From NCBI RefSeq assembly GCF_950023065.1, contig NC_088678.1, positions 40,848,580-40,912,579 of the forward strand: 64,000 nt of DNA, read 5' to 3'. The notes under the pieces were generated by a model. That model searched no databases and had not been told where the DNA came from. It saw only the letters and a program-made list of their open reading frames with translations. The position numbers and the translations under genes are program-made. Each line of letters starts with the position of its first letter. The first letter of the stretch is position 1. The stretch is from Planococcus citri (taxonomy: Eukaryota > Arthropoda > Insecta > Hemiptera > Pseudococcidae). This document shows, in pieces, positions 1 to 12,769 of the stretch.

Positions 1-1789
1 GATAAATTGTCATCGACAGTGCTTCCATAATAAAAATTTTCAACTGTGTATAAGTTTAAAGGCGCCACTGCTGTATCGTATTTACATATAAAGTTGTTGG
101 TTGGGTTGGTGCTCTCGTATATAGTACAATATAATACAGCACAGTACTGCACACACGGAGTGGTGATTAATCGCGTACCTATACTCGTATTTTATACTAC
201 GGTGTATAAGCCTTCCACGTAGTATACTCGAAAATAAAATATCTACTGGTATAGGCATGAAATAGCATCGTATATAGCCCATATATGTACATACAATTAT
301 ATATATAGCAACAAAATACTATTTGGGTAATTTTATCAACGAGGATTAACCTAGTCATTTGTTATATCGGGGCCCCATTAATTGGCTTCGAGACTACGTG
401 AAGGTATAGTGGCGAAACAGTGGTACGTAAAAATTCACCAACCAGCCATCAGCCTCTTACACTACACCCTGGTTAAAAGTATATACCTAACCAAAAACGT
501 GGAGATTTTTTGTGTCGAACCGGCGCCCGCAGTCTGTTTCTTGATCCCCTTAATGTATAATGCGAAAAAGTTACATAGCTGGGATTTTTTTTTCATTATA
601 GGAAATAGGAAGTAGGCGTATTCGTTGAGTCGACTTCTGCTGCATACTGTATAGTTGCTATTGTAATAGGACGAAGAGCTTTTTCTAATGATACGAGCTT
701 TTTTTAAACGTATACTGTATCCAATAACTTCTGTACTTACTTATCTACTTGTGCTTGTGCACTTTTCCCCTTGTTTTGTTACTTTTTTCTCCTCCTTTTA
801 GTATGTTTGACGTATTCGAAAAGTTGGCGCTTTTTTAAATAACCTTAAGTAATTTCCAATTGGAAAGTAACGACCTAGTTTTAAATTACCATTATTAAAA
901 ATACGCTATCGAAGCTGGAGAGAGGAAAAGTTTGTTGGCTGCAGACTTGTTGAATGTTGTCGCATGCGAGTTTAAATTTTAATTTAAAAGTAAGTATTTG
1001 TTTTCCAATGTCCGACTCGTTTGGTCGGCTTGAAAATTCAACGTACTAAGAATAAAATACTTATATAAATTTTATCCTTGACTTTACCAATTCTCTAGGA
1101 ATTTTTAACGATGTGGTGAATTTTTAACGCTGCGGTTTTAGTCGAAATGTTTTTTTTTCTCCTTTTTTGCTGGTATTTGTGGCCTGCGTATGGCACGTGA
1201 AAAGTAAATACACGCAATTTTTTTTTCGGTAATTATCGTCTGTTTTATTTTTAAGTGGTGGTTTTCAAAAGAGTTGGGTTTTGGCGTCTTTGAATATTTA
1301 AAAAAATACGGCATGTGCCTAGGTTTTTTCCTATGTTGAGTCAGAATTTAATAATGAAAAAAAAAATGCTGAAATAAAGGGTGTTTCATAAGATAAGTGA
1401 TTGACCTCTTTCTATTTAAGTACCTACCTAGTTAAATGACTAATTATGTTGATGAACAAATGCTTTTTTTGATAGGTCATCTCATGTTTTACGAGAGAGG
1501 AACCTGCAAAAAATTTTCAAAATGGACAAATCTGAATAACAGAGCATGTAAAATTATTGGATCACAAGCCAAAATTTCAAGTACCTACTGAAGCTCATTT
1601 TGATTGTAGGTGATTTTTAATAATCAAATTTGGGTCCAAAATGTGAAAAAATGAAAATTTTAATAAATTTACCTAGAAAACTAAAATTTGATATGTGCTA
1701 TATTTTTGACCCTGTAAGTATCTAATCAAAATTTCAGCTGCCTAAATAAATTTTTCAATGTTTGGTTTTGTGAAAATAAAGAAATGGAG
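1..1789. other. No gene or repeat recognised
   Basis: AT-rich DNA with scattered TACGTA and TAGGTAC words. I see no exon-like frame, RNA gene or terminal repeat. Confidence 0.5.
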
Positions 1790-2110
1790 ATCTAAGTATT
1801 TAAAATTCGTGTATTTTCAATGTTCTGTTTCAGTAAAAATGATAAAAATAAGTTCTGAAGCTACTTTAAAACTTTTCGAAATCAAATTCTATCATTTATT
1901 CCAGCCGTTCTGGAGCCACCAGCACGATTTTCAATTTTTCCATGGACTTCTGAAAATTTTTCTTAGATGGTGTGGAAACAGATTTGGACAGTAAAAAATC
2001 CTTTTGGCGTTTAAAAATTCTCCAAAAATCTGAAAATCAGTAAGATCTGCTGAAATTTTGGTTGTGGGGGTTTTGAATCATGCTTCTGCCAAAAATCGTA
2101 TTCTCTTTAA
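1790..2110. repeat. Single copy of an old dispersed repeat
   Basis: The words AAAAATGATAAAAAT, TTTTCGAAATC and TTCTGGAGCCACCAGC, and GGGGGTTTTGAATCATGCT, match in order the outer arms of the palindrome at 24290-26700. Limits are approximate. Confidence 0.5.
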
Positions 2111-4662
2111 AACCGGAAGCATGTCATTTGGTCCCCTTACCCAATGTACTGTAACATTCAATAATCCTTTCCAATTTGAAAAAAATCAACCAATCTTGGT
2201 CCATTTTAGTAGCATTTCCAATCGTGACAGAAAAAGAAAGAGACAGTCAAAGGTACCTACTACCTACATTTGGCCAGACCAACCAGGAGCATAAAAAATT
2301 GGCATTTCGAACGCAATCTTTACTTTTTCAGGATACGAGAAACACGATAAAGGGTTATCGAGTAGGTACCTCTGAATTCGTCTTTCTTTTCCCCACTGTT
2401 CCTTTTACTCGTGTCTTATACCGTCAAACACACCTATATCGAAGTATCAGATTTTTTATTCCTCGTTCAACTCTTTTTTTCTGTCTTTTTTCCCTCTTTT
2501 ATTCGTACTACAGGATTTAGCCAGATATTCATGCACTATTTTCAGAAGGCTTTTTCTAACTCTCGTAGCCTTTTGCACACAAATCTTATTCCGTCTGCGC
2601 TATCTTTACCCCGGTCGTTTCTCCCATTTTGCGTACTTCTGAACGAGATTTAAAAAGCTAAATAGGTGGAAACTTATTTTAGTTTTTTTTTTTTTGGTTA
2701 CTTACCTACACGTCTTTTACATCTCAGCTGGATTTTTATCTGGGAGAAAAAAATAGCCAACGTACTACATGAGCTGAGACGAATTTTCACTGGAATGAAA
2801 TTAAGTAGGTGGAGAGAAATGAACTTTGTATAATTTTTTTTGTAAAATTATCAAGTATTTTTTTAAGACTTAAAATGTAAATAATCACAAAAATCAAAGC
2901 TTCGTGACTTGTTGCTTCGTCTCTCTCCAAATTTGATACGACGAATGCGAAATTCTTAAATTTTAGTAAGTAAGTATATGAATCCAAGAACCAAACATTT
3001 TCTTACGAATAAGTCCTTTTTAAAAAATAAGATACATTTTAGCAATCTATCAACAAAGAAGACCCATCTCATAAAGCCAAGCAAGAGAAGAAAATGTAAC
3101 ATAATGTGCCAACGAGTGCTTTTGTCGACACGAATTTAATTTTTCGTACACAAAAAAAGTACTCACTACCTACTACCTTAATCTCAACTCATGTGGTAAA
3201 CCTGACGCTCGTACTTCTTTTTTAATAAAAATATTTTTCTACCTTAAAAAAAGTAAACCAAACATCAAAAGCATTTCGCGTTTTCTTTTCTATTTCCTGT
3301 TTCCCATTTCGTACCCCTTCCGGGATGATCATGCTAGTATGTATGTACGATACTGGTATGTATTTATAACGAATCTGTAGAATCGTGTGAGCACAGAGAA
3401 AAGATATTCGTTATACTTTTTTCGCTATACAATACAAGTAACTTATTACGAGAAAACTCCCGTCACCTCTACTATCCCCCCGCTATCGTGTATGTTGGAA
3501 TATTTCTATTTAACTAGAGTATATATTTTTCTTTTCAACAATACTCCAAATGGAAATCATTGGTTCGTATTGATGAGCTCTCTCGCGGTGATGGTGTGTT
3601 TTCTGATGTGCTCTAAAAACCTTCACCGCAGCATTAGGTACTCTCTTTCATTATTAAGTAATTCGTTGCACGGAAAAAAGCGCATGGAAAATCTCAACAA
3701 ATTGGAAACATCTTAAAAGTACTATTCGATCATTTTTCTCTGTTTTTTGTTGTTTTTTTCCCAACTCGTGAAAACAATTTCGCGAGGAAGCAATAAATAA
3801 GACGAATTTTTGAAAGATGCTTCCATACTATGGACAACCAATCAGTGTAACGAGTGATTGCTATTTTCGATGTAATTGACCAACTTGAACTGAAGTTTGT
3901 TCATTAGTTGAGACTGTGAATTTGATACAGGAAGAGGAAGAGTTTGATAATTATTATTGTCATCGTGATGACTTTTTGCCCCGAATACGAAAATTGATGA
4001 AGTTGTAACTGAAACTAAGTTAGTAGGTATTAAGACTAAAACACATAATTGAAGTTATGAAATATTGAAATAATATAGTTTTTCAAAAATGTTGTGTAAA
4101 ATTGCCTATTCCAGATCAAAAAGTATAACTTTTTACTTGTCAATGTTCTCAAGTGATTAAATGTTGAAATCGCTGAGCAAAATTGAAAAAAAAATCCCTG
4201 GGAGTACAACTCACCTCTGTGCTTACAATACTTATTACCTAAAAATAATCAAACATGAGTTGAGTGGAGGGAAGTTTCTGACTACCCTTCCCCAAAAATC
4301 GCATTTCCGTTCAAATTGAGGCGATCACCTCGAGTGATGAGAACATGTAATCGAACTTGACCGATAAAAAATTCTACGCTCTGGTCCCATAACTTCACCA
4401 AAATTCTTTTTTTTTGTGGGATGTTTAGTTGCTGGTTCAGAAAATCAAATTTTATTGTAAAAAAATGTTGAAAAATACCTCACATGTGACTTTTTAAAAT
4501 TATTTTTCTGGAGACTTCCAATCATCTTAGATCGATTTGAGATGAAAAACATAATTTTGGTCAGCCTTTTCCAAATAAAAAAGAAACACATATGAAACGA
4601 AAAAATACAAAACAAATCAACAAATGTCAATTTTTAGCATGATTAATTAATAATTATATTAT
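2111..4662. other. No gene recognised
   Basis: Short frames only, none with protein-family character. TACCTACC words occur at several places. Confidence 0.5.
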
Positions 4663-5205
4663 GAATCGAAAATCGGAAATAGATTGACTTTGGAGTTCGA
4701 TTAATCGATTTTTGATTAGTAAGTTCAGGTCTTGAACTACAATCGAATTTTCATTTCAAACATGATCGATCATATAGAACCAAAAATCGCAGTTCGATTA
4801 ATGGATTTTCGATCAGTAGGTTCAGGTCTTGAGCTACAAGTGATTTTTCATTTCGAACATGATGGATCATGTGGAATTAAAAATCGAAAATAAATCGAAT
4901 TTTGGAGTCCGATTAATCGAATTTCGATCATGATCAACTTTTGATCGAGAAATTTATTTTTGACGCTAAAATGATTATTCATTTTGAACATGAGACCGAT
5001 CATATGAAATTGAAAATTGCAATAAATCGACGATGTTTGGGGATCGATTAATCGATTTTCAATTTTTTTCAATAAAGTGATCTGATTTTTGATTTTGAAC
5101 GCGATCGATTATATAGAATCGAAAATCGCAAATGAATCGATTTTTAGGGTTCGATTAATCGATTTTCGATCTCAATTGATTTTTTAATCGGAAGGTTCAT
5201 TTTTT
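4663..5205. repeat. Tandem array, about five AATCGAT-rich units
   Basis: Units begin near 4663, 4777, 4874, 5006 and 5116 (spacing 97-132 bp). Each has GAA.C.AAAATCG, TTCGATTAATCGA, and an AACATGATCGATCAT word. Units are diverged from one another. The same family recurs inverted at 29650-30090. Confidence 0.8.
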
Positions 5206-8200
5206 TGTAATCACTTTGAAAATTTTCATCAGAAATTCCATCAGTAGTTTCAGAACAGATTTGAGTGATACAAGATCATCCAGGACACCCTGTATGCTTC
5301 TATCTAAAAACAAAACGACTGAATAAATTTTTTAGGAGAGAATGGAAGGTTTGTTGCACATTTGTTTAAATTAACAGTCTCCTGACCTTCAAAATCTACT
5401 CGAAACCACAGGAATCAGAATATCAATCTATTATACAACACAACCAAGGCCTACAGGTAATAAAAATCCCAAATGGCCACCTACGACACCAACATCTTCC
5501 ACCAAACTTCTCTATTTCATTTCTGACAACGTAAAATCCGGAAGAATCGATTTCAAAGAACAATAGCAAACTTGTAAACACGAAATTTCTTACCCTACAA
5601 AGGAAGACCATCTCTGAACCGACCTTGGAAAATAATATCATCTTACAACATCCTTGGACGATATCGAGTTCCTAAAAGAAATATGTACCTACATGTTGCT
5701 TTGAAACTCTCCCCCTTTATAACGCATTCGCGGTGATTAAACGACTCACTAAGCTTTCAAGACGAGTCAACATATAAACTGCGGTTTAATGTTAAAAGCT
5801 CAAATAATTAGATAGCTCGAACAATCGAGGCACAAACAAACAAAAAGCCAACTCAGCAACAGGCTAAGTGAAAATAAATTTAATGATTTGCAAACAATCT
5901 CGAGGAGATATTTTACAATACATGCTAGGAGATCTTGTTATGCAGCGTGAGAATTAGCAGTTAATATAACAAACACTATGTAATAAGAGGGCGGCGAGGC
6001 TTGACGAACAAAGTAAGTAATAAAGTAACAGATATGAAGGAATTGCGCTTACTCGTGCTTCGTTAACGTGAAATTAAGGTTAAAATGTTCAAACATGGGC
6101 GCATATGGAGGGATATAGGTAGGTCTAGGTAAGCTGTATGTCTGTGTGTGCGTACAGAGGAATACATGAAGCATATTATACTTATTAAACGATACTATCT
6201 TCAGTATGGTACATATTTAATTTAAAGGTGCTATAAAAGGCGAATAACTTCCGACTGTGCTTCACATTTTGTTGTTTTATTCTCCTATAGGAGTACCTAC
6301 CTGGTACCTACTACATACCATTACCATCTCAAAGTATATGGCGAATGTCATGTAGGTGTACGTTATCAATCATAACGATTTTCCACCCACTGACACCTTG
6401 ATAATGACTGAATAATGGTGTAATTCTTCAATCATTGACTGTTTCCGATGTTCAAACGAGCTACGTCGTCGTCGTCTCCGCCACTTTTCATTCAAAAAAT
6501 AATGCTCTTTTGGTTGCGTGTATCGTTAAACTTATGTTAGTGAAAGGTTTCTTTCTCATCAGCTACCTAGTTAATTTGTTGACGCTTCTGAAAGCGTAAA
6601 TTGATCTTGAAATGATGCAGGTAGTAATGGTAGTATACAGAATGTTCTAATTTTAACGAGTGCAGACGAAATAAATGGAGAGTTTCCCACATGATGAGCC
6701 AAATAACATCTCTCAATTAATGGAAAATTGTTTCAGCTCCATTATCGGTTATATTTTTCCCGAAACACTATTCTTCTTTTCGTAATAAAAATAAACATCT
6801 TTTCCTTTCAAAACAGAAAAGTTAATTCTGTTGGTTGGTAACCAAAGTGAACAAAAAAATTGCAATGTTCTTTTCACCAATAGAACTCAGGAATACGTCA
6901 ACTAACTTCTCATCGAACTGAAATTTCGCTCTTTGAAAGAGCATGTCACTCACACCTCATAACTCCTTCTCAAAAAGTGATTCATTGTTTCAAATTATTA
7001 GAGAGCAACAACTTAAGGGGTAGGGTATCAATAGGTACATGTTAATAGAGAGAGAAAAAATGCATTCTTCTCAAAAGGGTGGCGATTGGTCTCATTTAGG
7101 TACATTGTAATAATCTTTATATGTAGATGAATGCTGCGTAGGCTTATAGGACATGAGTAATTGAGCACGTGTTTGGTGAAATCACACTTTGTGGTGAAGA
7201 AAATGCGTCGATTGCAGCCCTTTTGCATTTCGTTAAAAAATAGGGCTAGTATAAGTATACGATACGTAAGTATAGAAACAGGAAAGTCACATTTGGAAAT
7301 TACACCAACAACGTTATTTATTTCAAAAGGCTCCCCTTTCTTTCAAAGTCATAACTTGGAACTTGTTCAACAAATCATCACCTAAGTAAGTAGGTATTAA
7401 ATTTCGAGAAAATTGAGTTGAAAATAAAAAGAAAACTCGTCGACGTGTAGAAAAAAACAGCCAGAAGAATAGTACGAGTACAAAAAAACCTACGCAGCAT
7501 ATTTTACTACACACAACTCGCCACAGAGTAACGTTCACGCTGAAATGATGACTAGTAGTATTTGAAATAGGTACTTTTTGAAAAAAAATTTAAAGGTGAA
7601 GAAAGTCTCGTAAAATTACAGTAATAAACCGTAAGTAGTACACGGTAGCGGTGAACTTACAGGGTAATAAAAGTAAAGGGGGGAATAACCAAAGGAGGCG
7701 ATGCGAGAAGAGGCCGAAGGAGGAAAAAAAGTTTTAAAAGCAATTTTCCAAAGTTTAGGAAATGTTTACGATCTAGCTTCTTTTAAAATTAACGTATCCG
7801 TTATTATATTCGTATAGTATATGCTGTGAAGTTGAAAGCGTGATTTTTAAAGTTGAAGTATTACCTCCTCCTCCATCTGGTTGGGCGCGTACTTGGAGTG
7901 AAATATTATTATCGGCTGATGCTCGCGAAAAAGATTAAACGGAGGTTTATTTCTTGTTAATACGATTGTAAAACGAACGAAAAATTTATACTTTGGAAAT
8001 ACGTACGTACGCGGCGACGAATGAAAGGATTAGATTGGTTAAAAAAGAGGCCTATGCCTGTAGTACGCTGGCATGCCGAGTAAAACGCACAGCCACGCGG
8101 ATAAAAATATCCTCCAGAGGGTTAAATTAAACGAAGCTCATGTTGGAAAGTTTAATTAAAATAAAATAAAAATTTATTATAGGTTTTAAAACGAGAGAAT

Positions 8201-9275
8201 CAGAGGGAGAGAGAGATCTAAATTATACCGAGATGTTTTCATTTTAGTTTCGTGTGCATCTACGTTTCTCTCTCGGATCAGCATAACTACTACTCTACCT
8301 ACGTTGAGATTTTAGCACCTTTCTAAAAGAGAAATAGCAAGAGTGGTCGAGGGGGGAAGAGAACGCCGATATCGTGTATGTAAAATCGATACGACCTCTT
8401 TGTAAATTCGCATTAATATATGAACTAAAAGCTCAATTTATATTGCGCTAATGAAGCAGGATTATTTTAAATCTACCTACGTCTATCTATACACTCGTAC
8501 GCCTGGATTGCGGGTAGGTTCACGAAGAAGGAAGCGGAGAAGACGCGAGAGCGTATAAATCATATACCGTGTAATTATTTCAATTTCGCACAGGCCGATG
8601 AAAATTACTGAATAAGAAGCATAAATTCACTTTGATGTTCGTACACGTATGCAAAATTTAGCCGTCAGCCAAGTGTCAGGTATTTCAGGCTGCATTAGAC
8701 GTGTTCACGAATCTTTTTACCTACGTTTGGAAACTCCTCTCTACTCGCTTCAATCTCGTATTTTAAACCACGTACGTATTTGTGCGGGTGATGCCGACAA
8801 AAAGGCAACGTAGAAAAACAAAGAACTGAATATAATAAAGCCTAGCATACGGTACAATGTGGGTATGCGAGCTTGATTTTGAAAATAATGTAGGTAGGTA
8901 CTGGGTAGGTAGGAGTTTTCCGAATAAAAGGTTTTCCAGCCTGTTTCTATCTCAGCTTGTTCCCATCAACTAATATACTCAAAGTGAATTAGATTCTATC
9001 TATCTGCTTGTTGAATTCATATTTGGCAATCGAAAGCTCAAAAACTCGATCAGAAACGCCTGAATAAGTTTTTCAATTAAAAAATAGAGAACTGGACACC
9101 TGGTGAGTTACTGCCCCTTTAAATGTGACAAGGGTGGGGTAGGCAATTTACCTGTGTTCTAATAAACATTATTTATTGAATCGCCTCGTCTTATGCAAGA
9201 TTTTCATTTCAAAGGGGAAGCCCAATTCAAAATTCTAAGCAGTGCACAACTTTGCCAAGAAAACGTGGCCATTGT
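5206..9275. other. No gene recognised
   Basis: Apparently single-copy DNA. The 7600-8800 part is somewhat richer in CpG words (CGCGGCGACGA, GACGCGAGAGCG) but has no coding frame. Confidence 0.5.
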
Positions 9276-10672
9276 TGCTAACAAGGGAGCTACCCAAGGT
9301 CTGACACGCGGATCGAAAAAATTTTTTCACAGGCGGATAGAGCATCAAAAAATATGTTATGAGCCAAAATTTTAGCTGCTGAAGTTGACAGGGGGAGGAA
9401 CCACGGGGGTTTGAATATCGAAAAATCACAAAAATACGCAAAAATATGCTGAAAAAAGTATAAAAATTGAAATCATTCGGCACCCTGTTCGCTTCAGCAG
9501 CTAATTTTTTGGCCACGATCTACCATCGATATATGACGACTTATGGTGGACAAGTCGCCGCGATCTGCGTGTCAGACCTTGGGGGTGAATTTTCCCCCAC
9601 CCCCTAATTTTGGGTGAAACTTTCGAAAGGAAATCTGGGGCATGTGATATATCAAATTGTATGTTTTTGGTGACGCTGAATACGAATATGGCATCAGATT
9701 TTTGATTGGACCCCATCCACGGCCCCCAGCACCTCCCCAAAGGGGATAAAAGTTCGAAAAAGTGTTTTGTTCGTGCGACACATGATATAGTATGATTTCT
9801 GTGACGCTGAATACGAATATGACGTCATATTTTTGATTGGACCCCATCCACGGCCCCCAGCACCTCCCCAAAGGGAATAAAGTACCTCTTAAACAAGTAA
9901 AAATATCATCCCTCGGGTATCACAAGCGAATCCAGGCGGCCTGTCCACCCTTGGACATCATATATCGACGACGATGGTTCATGGTAAATAAAAATAGCTG
10001 CAAAGCAAATAGGGTGGCGAGTTATTTTGATTTTTCATTTTTTAAATTCTTTTTAATAAGTGAAAAATGTATCCTCAAGGTGTTACACACAGGTCGCAGC
10101 GACTTGTCCAATCAAAAATCTGACGCCATATTCATATTCAGCGTCACAAAAAACATACTATATCATGTGTCGCACGAACAAACCACTTTTTCGAACTTTT
10201 ATCCCCTTTGGGGAGGTGCTGGGGGCCGTGGATGGGGTCCAATCAAAAATCTGATGCCATATTCGTATTCAGCGTCACCAAAAACATACAATTTGATATA
10301 TCACATGCCCCAGATTTCCTTTCGAAAGTTTCACCCAAAATTAGGGGGTGGGGGAAAATTCACCCCCAAGGTCTGACACGCAGATCGCTGCGACTTGTCC
10401 ACCATAAGTCGTCATATATCGATGGTAGATCGTGGCCAAAAAATTAGCTGCTGAAGCGAACAGGGTGCCGAATGATTTCAATTTTTATACTTTTTTCAGC
10501 ATATTTTTGCGTATTTTTGTGATTTTTCGATATTCAAACCCCCGTGGTTCCTCCCCCTGTCAACTTCAGCAGCTAAAATTTTGGCTCATAACATATTTTT
10601 TGATGCTCTATCCGCCTGTGAAAAAATTTTTTCGATCCGCGTGTCAGACCTTGGGTAGCTCCCTTGTAAGCA
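9276..10672. mobile_element. Foldback element with near-perfect 560-bp arms
   Basis: Left arm 9281-9840 and right arm 10108-10667 are reverse complements with few differences. A further TGCTA/TAGCA-like word extends them to 9276 and 10672 with one mismatch. The 267-bp spacer holds an extra partial copy of an arm unit. Within each arm a segment containing GACGCTGAATACGAATATG and CCCCATCCACGGCCCCCAGC is repeated. No coding capacity is seen beyond chance frames, which appear on both strands because of the palindrome. No clear target duplication is visible. A transcript would fold into a long hairpin. Confidence 0.88.
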
Positions 10673-10923
10673 TCTGAAAGGGGGAATTAGCGTTTTAAAG
10701 TCCCCAGATAGAATAAAAATCACCCACCCTCCCTCTCCAAAAAAGAAAAAAATCATTCACCAGATTTTTTAAATTCAGAATGCTCTTCAAAAACATTTGA
10801 AAACAAAAACTGATGGAAAATGATTGCTTACTTTTTTCAAACCAATTTCATAATATTAAAAAATGAAACAAAGAAGTACCTACCAAAATGCTCATAAGAT
10901 ATTTTGATAGGGGATTGTGGTAT

Positions 10924-11119
10924 TGTTGAAATTCATTCAAATAAAGTCACTAAAAGCAGAGTCTTTTTCATTATTTAATACTATAAAACGAAACATCAAA
11001 TTATAAAAATATAAAAACTTGGGAAGATAAAGGCATGGTGAAAAAACAATGTTACCACACACACTGATAAAACTTGAAATCTAGTAAAATTTCGATGGCA
11101 GTGTTGCACATTTCCAACA
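10924..11119 (-). repeat. 3' LTR of the copia-type element (element orientation)
   Basis: 196 bp, preceded by GGTAT at 10919-10923. On the minus strand it is preceded by the purine-rich tract. The substitutions between the two LTRs mean the insertion is not brand new. Confidence 0.92.
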
Positions 11120-11129
11120 CTCCCCTACA
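11120..11129 (-). other. Polypurine tract of the copia-type element
   Basis: The minus strand reads GTAGGGGAG immediately before the 3' LTR, where plus-strand synthesis would start. Confidence 0.75.
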
Positions 11130-11334
11130 AAACAACAATTAAAAGTTCACGATCACATAATTGTAAAAACTAAAATCAAAAATAGCACCTAGTAATAAAA
11201 ATTAGAACAAAAATCACAAAATGAACAAATTTGGACAGATAACAAATGTCAGAAACACTTAATTTTAGATAAAAACTATCACATTCTAATCACAAAAATT
11301 AAATCTAAAAATATGAATGGATAAAAAATAACTT

Positions 11335-12372
11335 TAACAAGCAAGTGTTTTCTTTTCTTCCTTTTTTACCTTACAATTTTTCAAATAGTGGCCCTTCTCC
11401 CCACAGGAATGGCACACTGCATTGTTTCTCTTCATCAATTCAGGGCAGAGGAATCAACGAGGTGTCCTTTCGTTTTGCAATAGTTGCAGGTTTGATCTTT
11501 GGAAGCACTATTGGATGGAGGAGTTGACGAGGTTGCAATCAGGGCTGCTTTGATAACCATAGGTTCATTTTTTGGATCTGGTTCTTTCTTATCAACACCT
11601 TTCAGTTTTTGTAGACAAATCTCCTCTGAAACCAATGATGAAATCAAATCTTTCAGCTAAATTTTCTTGTTCAAATTTGAAGCGGACACAATAAAATTGC
11701 ATCAAAACTTTTAGGTTTAGAGATGACAAAATTCTTGTTTTAAAAGTGGAATCAGAAACGTTATCGCACAAGTTGATTATCTTTTGGCGCAATATTTCAA
11801 GTTTACCTACTCACATTGTCTTGCATGGATTTTTTACTATCATATTCAAAATTGAAAAATGCCAGTTGTAACTCATCAATATCTTCTTCTTTTGGTCCAT
11901 AAAGCTGTTTGATTTTATCCAACATCATAGTTGAAGTAGTACAATGTAAAATGTGGCTGGTCACATGTTCACTAATTGTATCCGCAATCAAGATCTGGAG
12001 TTTCAATTCCAAACTTTCTTGGGCTGATTTTTTTGAGGTTGATACTTCTAAGTTATGTAAGTTTATTATTTGCTTGATAGCTAAATTTAATTGGAAACGC
12101 CATTCTGCATAATTCTGAGTACCTTGTAGTTTAGAGATGCCATTTGAGATGCTGTTTGTGATCATGATCAAGTTCTGATTGTGGTTGTCTATATTGATGA
12201 AGTTCGGAGGTTGTGGTCTGATTGTTCTGTTTGAGTTTGAGATCCAATGATCGAGTTCTAGTTCTTGTTCAAAGTTAAAAGAGTTCAAGGCAGAGTACAG
12301 TATTAGTTGAAAAATACCATAGTTCAAGTTCAAATCCTGTTCATCCACAGTTAGGCATGGGACTGGGCCCAT
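11335..12372 (-). pseudogene. Broken copia-type gag with two CCHC knuckles
   Basis: The first frame (12372-11803) contains KLQGTQNYAEWRFQLNLAI, typical of the start of copia gag, and ends at a premature stop at 11805-11803 shortly after the MQDNV segment, apparently because of a small TAGGTA-like insertion. The homology continues in other frames (ILSSLNL...FYCVRFKFEQENLA, then LISSLVSEEICLQKLKG). A first zinc knuckle begins CNYCKTKGH (11488-11462), but its last Cys is lost by a shift. A second knuckle, CHSCGEKGHYLKNC (11414-11373), is intact in another frame and is followed by a Lys-rich end and a stop at about 11335. At least three frame disruptions make this copy non-functional. Confidence 0.85.
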
Positions 12373-12376
12373 AACC
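12363..12376 (-). other. Primer binding site for an initiator tRNA-Met fragment
   Basis: Directly abutting the LTR, the minus strand reads GGTTATGGGCCCAG. This is the exact complement of the anticodon arm CTGGGCCCATAACC of eukaryotic initiator tRNA-Met. Drosophila copia is known to be primed by a half-tRNA from the same molecule, so an internal-tRNA priming mode is expected here. Confidence 0.85.
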
Positions 12377-12574
12377 TGTTGAAATTCATTTAAATAAAGT
12401 CACTAAAAGCCGAGTCTTTTTCATTATTTAATACTATAAAACGAAACATCAAATTATAAAAATATAAAAACTTGGGAAGATATAAAGGCATGGTGAAAAA
12501 ACAATGTTACCACACACACCAATAGAACTTAAAATCTAGTCAAATTTTGATAGCAGTGGTGCACATTTCCAACA
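12377..12574 (-). repeat. 5' LTR of the copia-type element (element orientation)
   Basis: 198 bp, starting TGTTGAAATTCATTTAAAT and ending CATTTCCAACA. It closely matches the other LTR, with small differences such as an added TA in the GGGAAGATATAAAGG stretch, and is followed by the GGTAT duplication. Confidence 0.92.
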
Positions 12575-12769
12575 GGTATAATAGGTACCTAGTCATTTTC
12601 AACGACACAAGATCATCGAGAAAAAATTTTCGTGGCATCCCCCCTTTCATTTGACACCAATTTTGGAACTCGACCCCCCACCCTTCCCCGTTTGACAACT
12701 TTTCCCAATTCCCCCCCCAAAAAAAAAACAAAAATGGACTTATTGCGTTCTGCTATCCACCTCCTCAAT

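Larger units (their letters stand above)
10924..12574 (-). mobile_element. Gag-only copia-type LTR element, complete and non-autonomous
   Basis: Two direct LTRs of 196 bp and 198 bp start TGTTGAAATTC and end TTTCCAACA, and they are flanked by an exact 5-bp duplication GGTAT (10919-10923 and 12575-12579). The interior, read on the minus strand, has a primer binding site, a broken copia-like gag with two zinc knuckles and a polypurine tract, but no protease, integrase or RT. About 1.26 kb separates the LTRs, so pol was never there or was lost cleanly. Mobilisation would need proteins from an autonomous copia relative. Confidence 0.92.

Noticed and set aside
9572..10447. Repeated similar open frames on both strands (WGPWMGSNQK and related)
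   Set aside because: They arise because the foldback arms are inverted copies with an internal repeat. No protein family or consistent start is seen.
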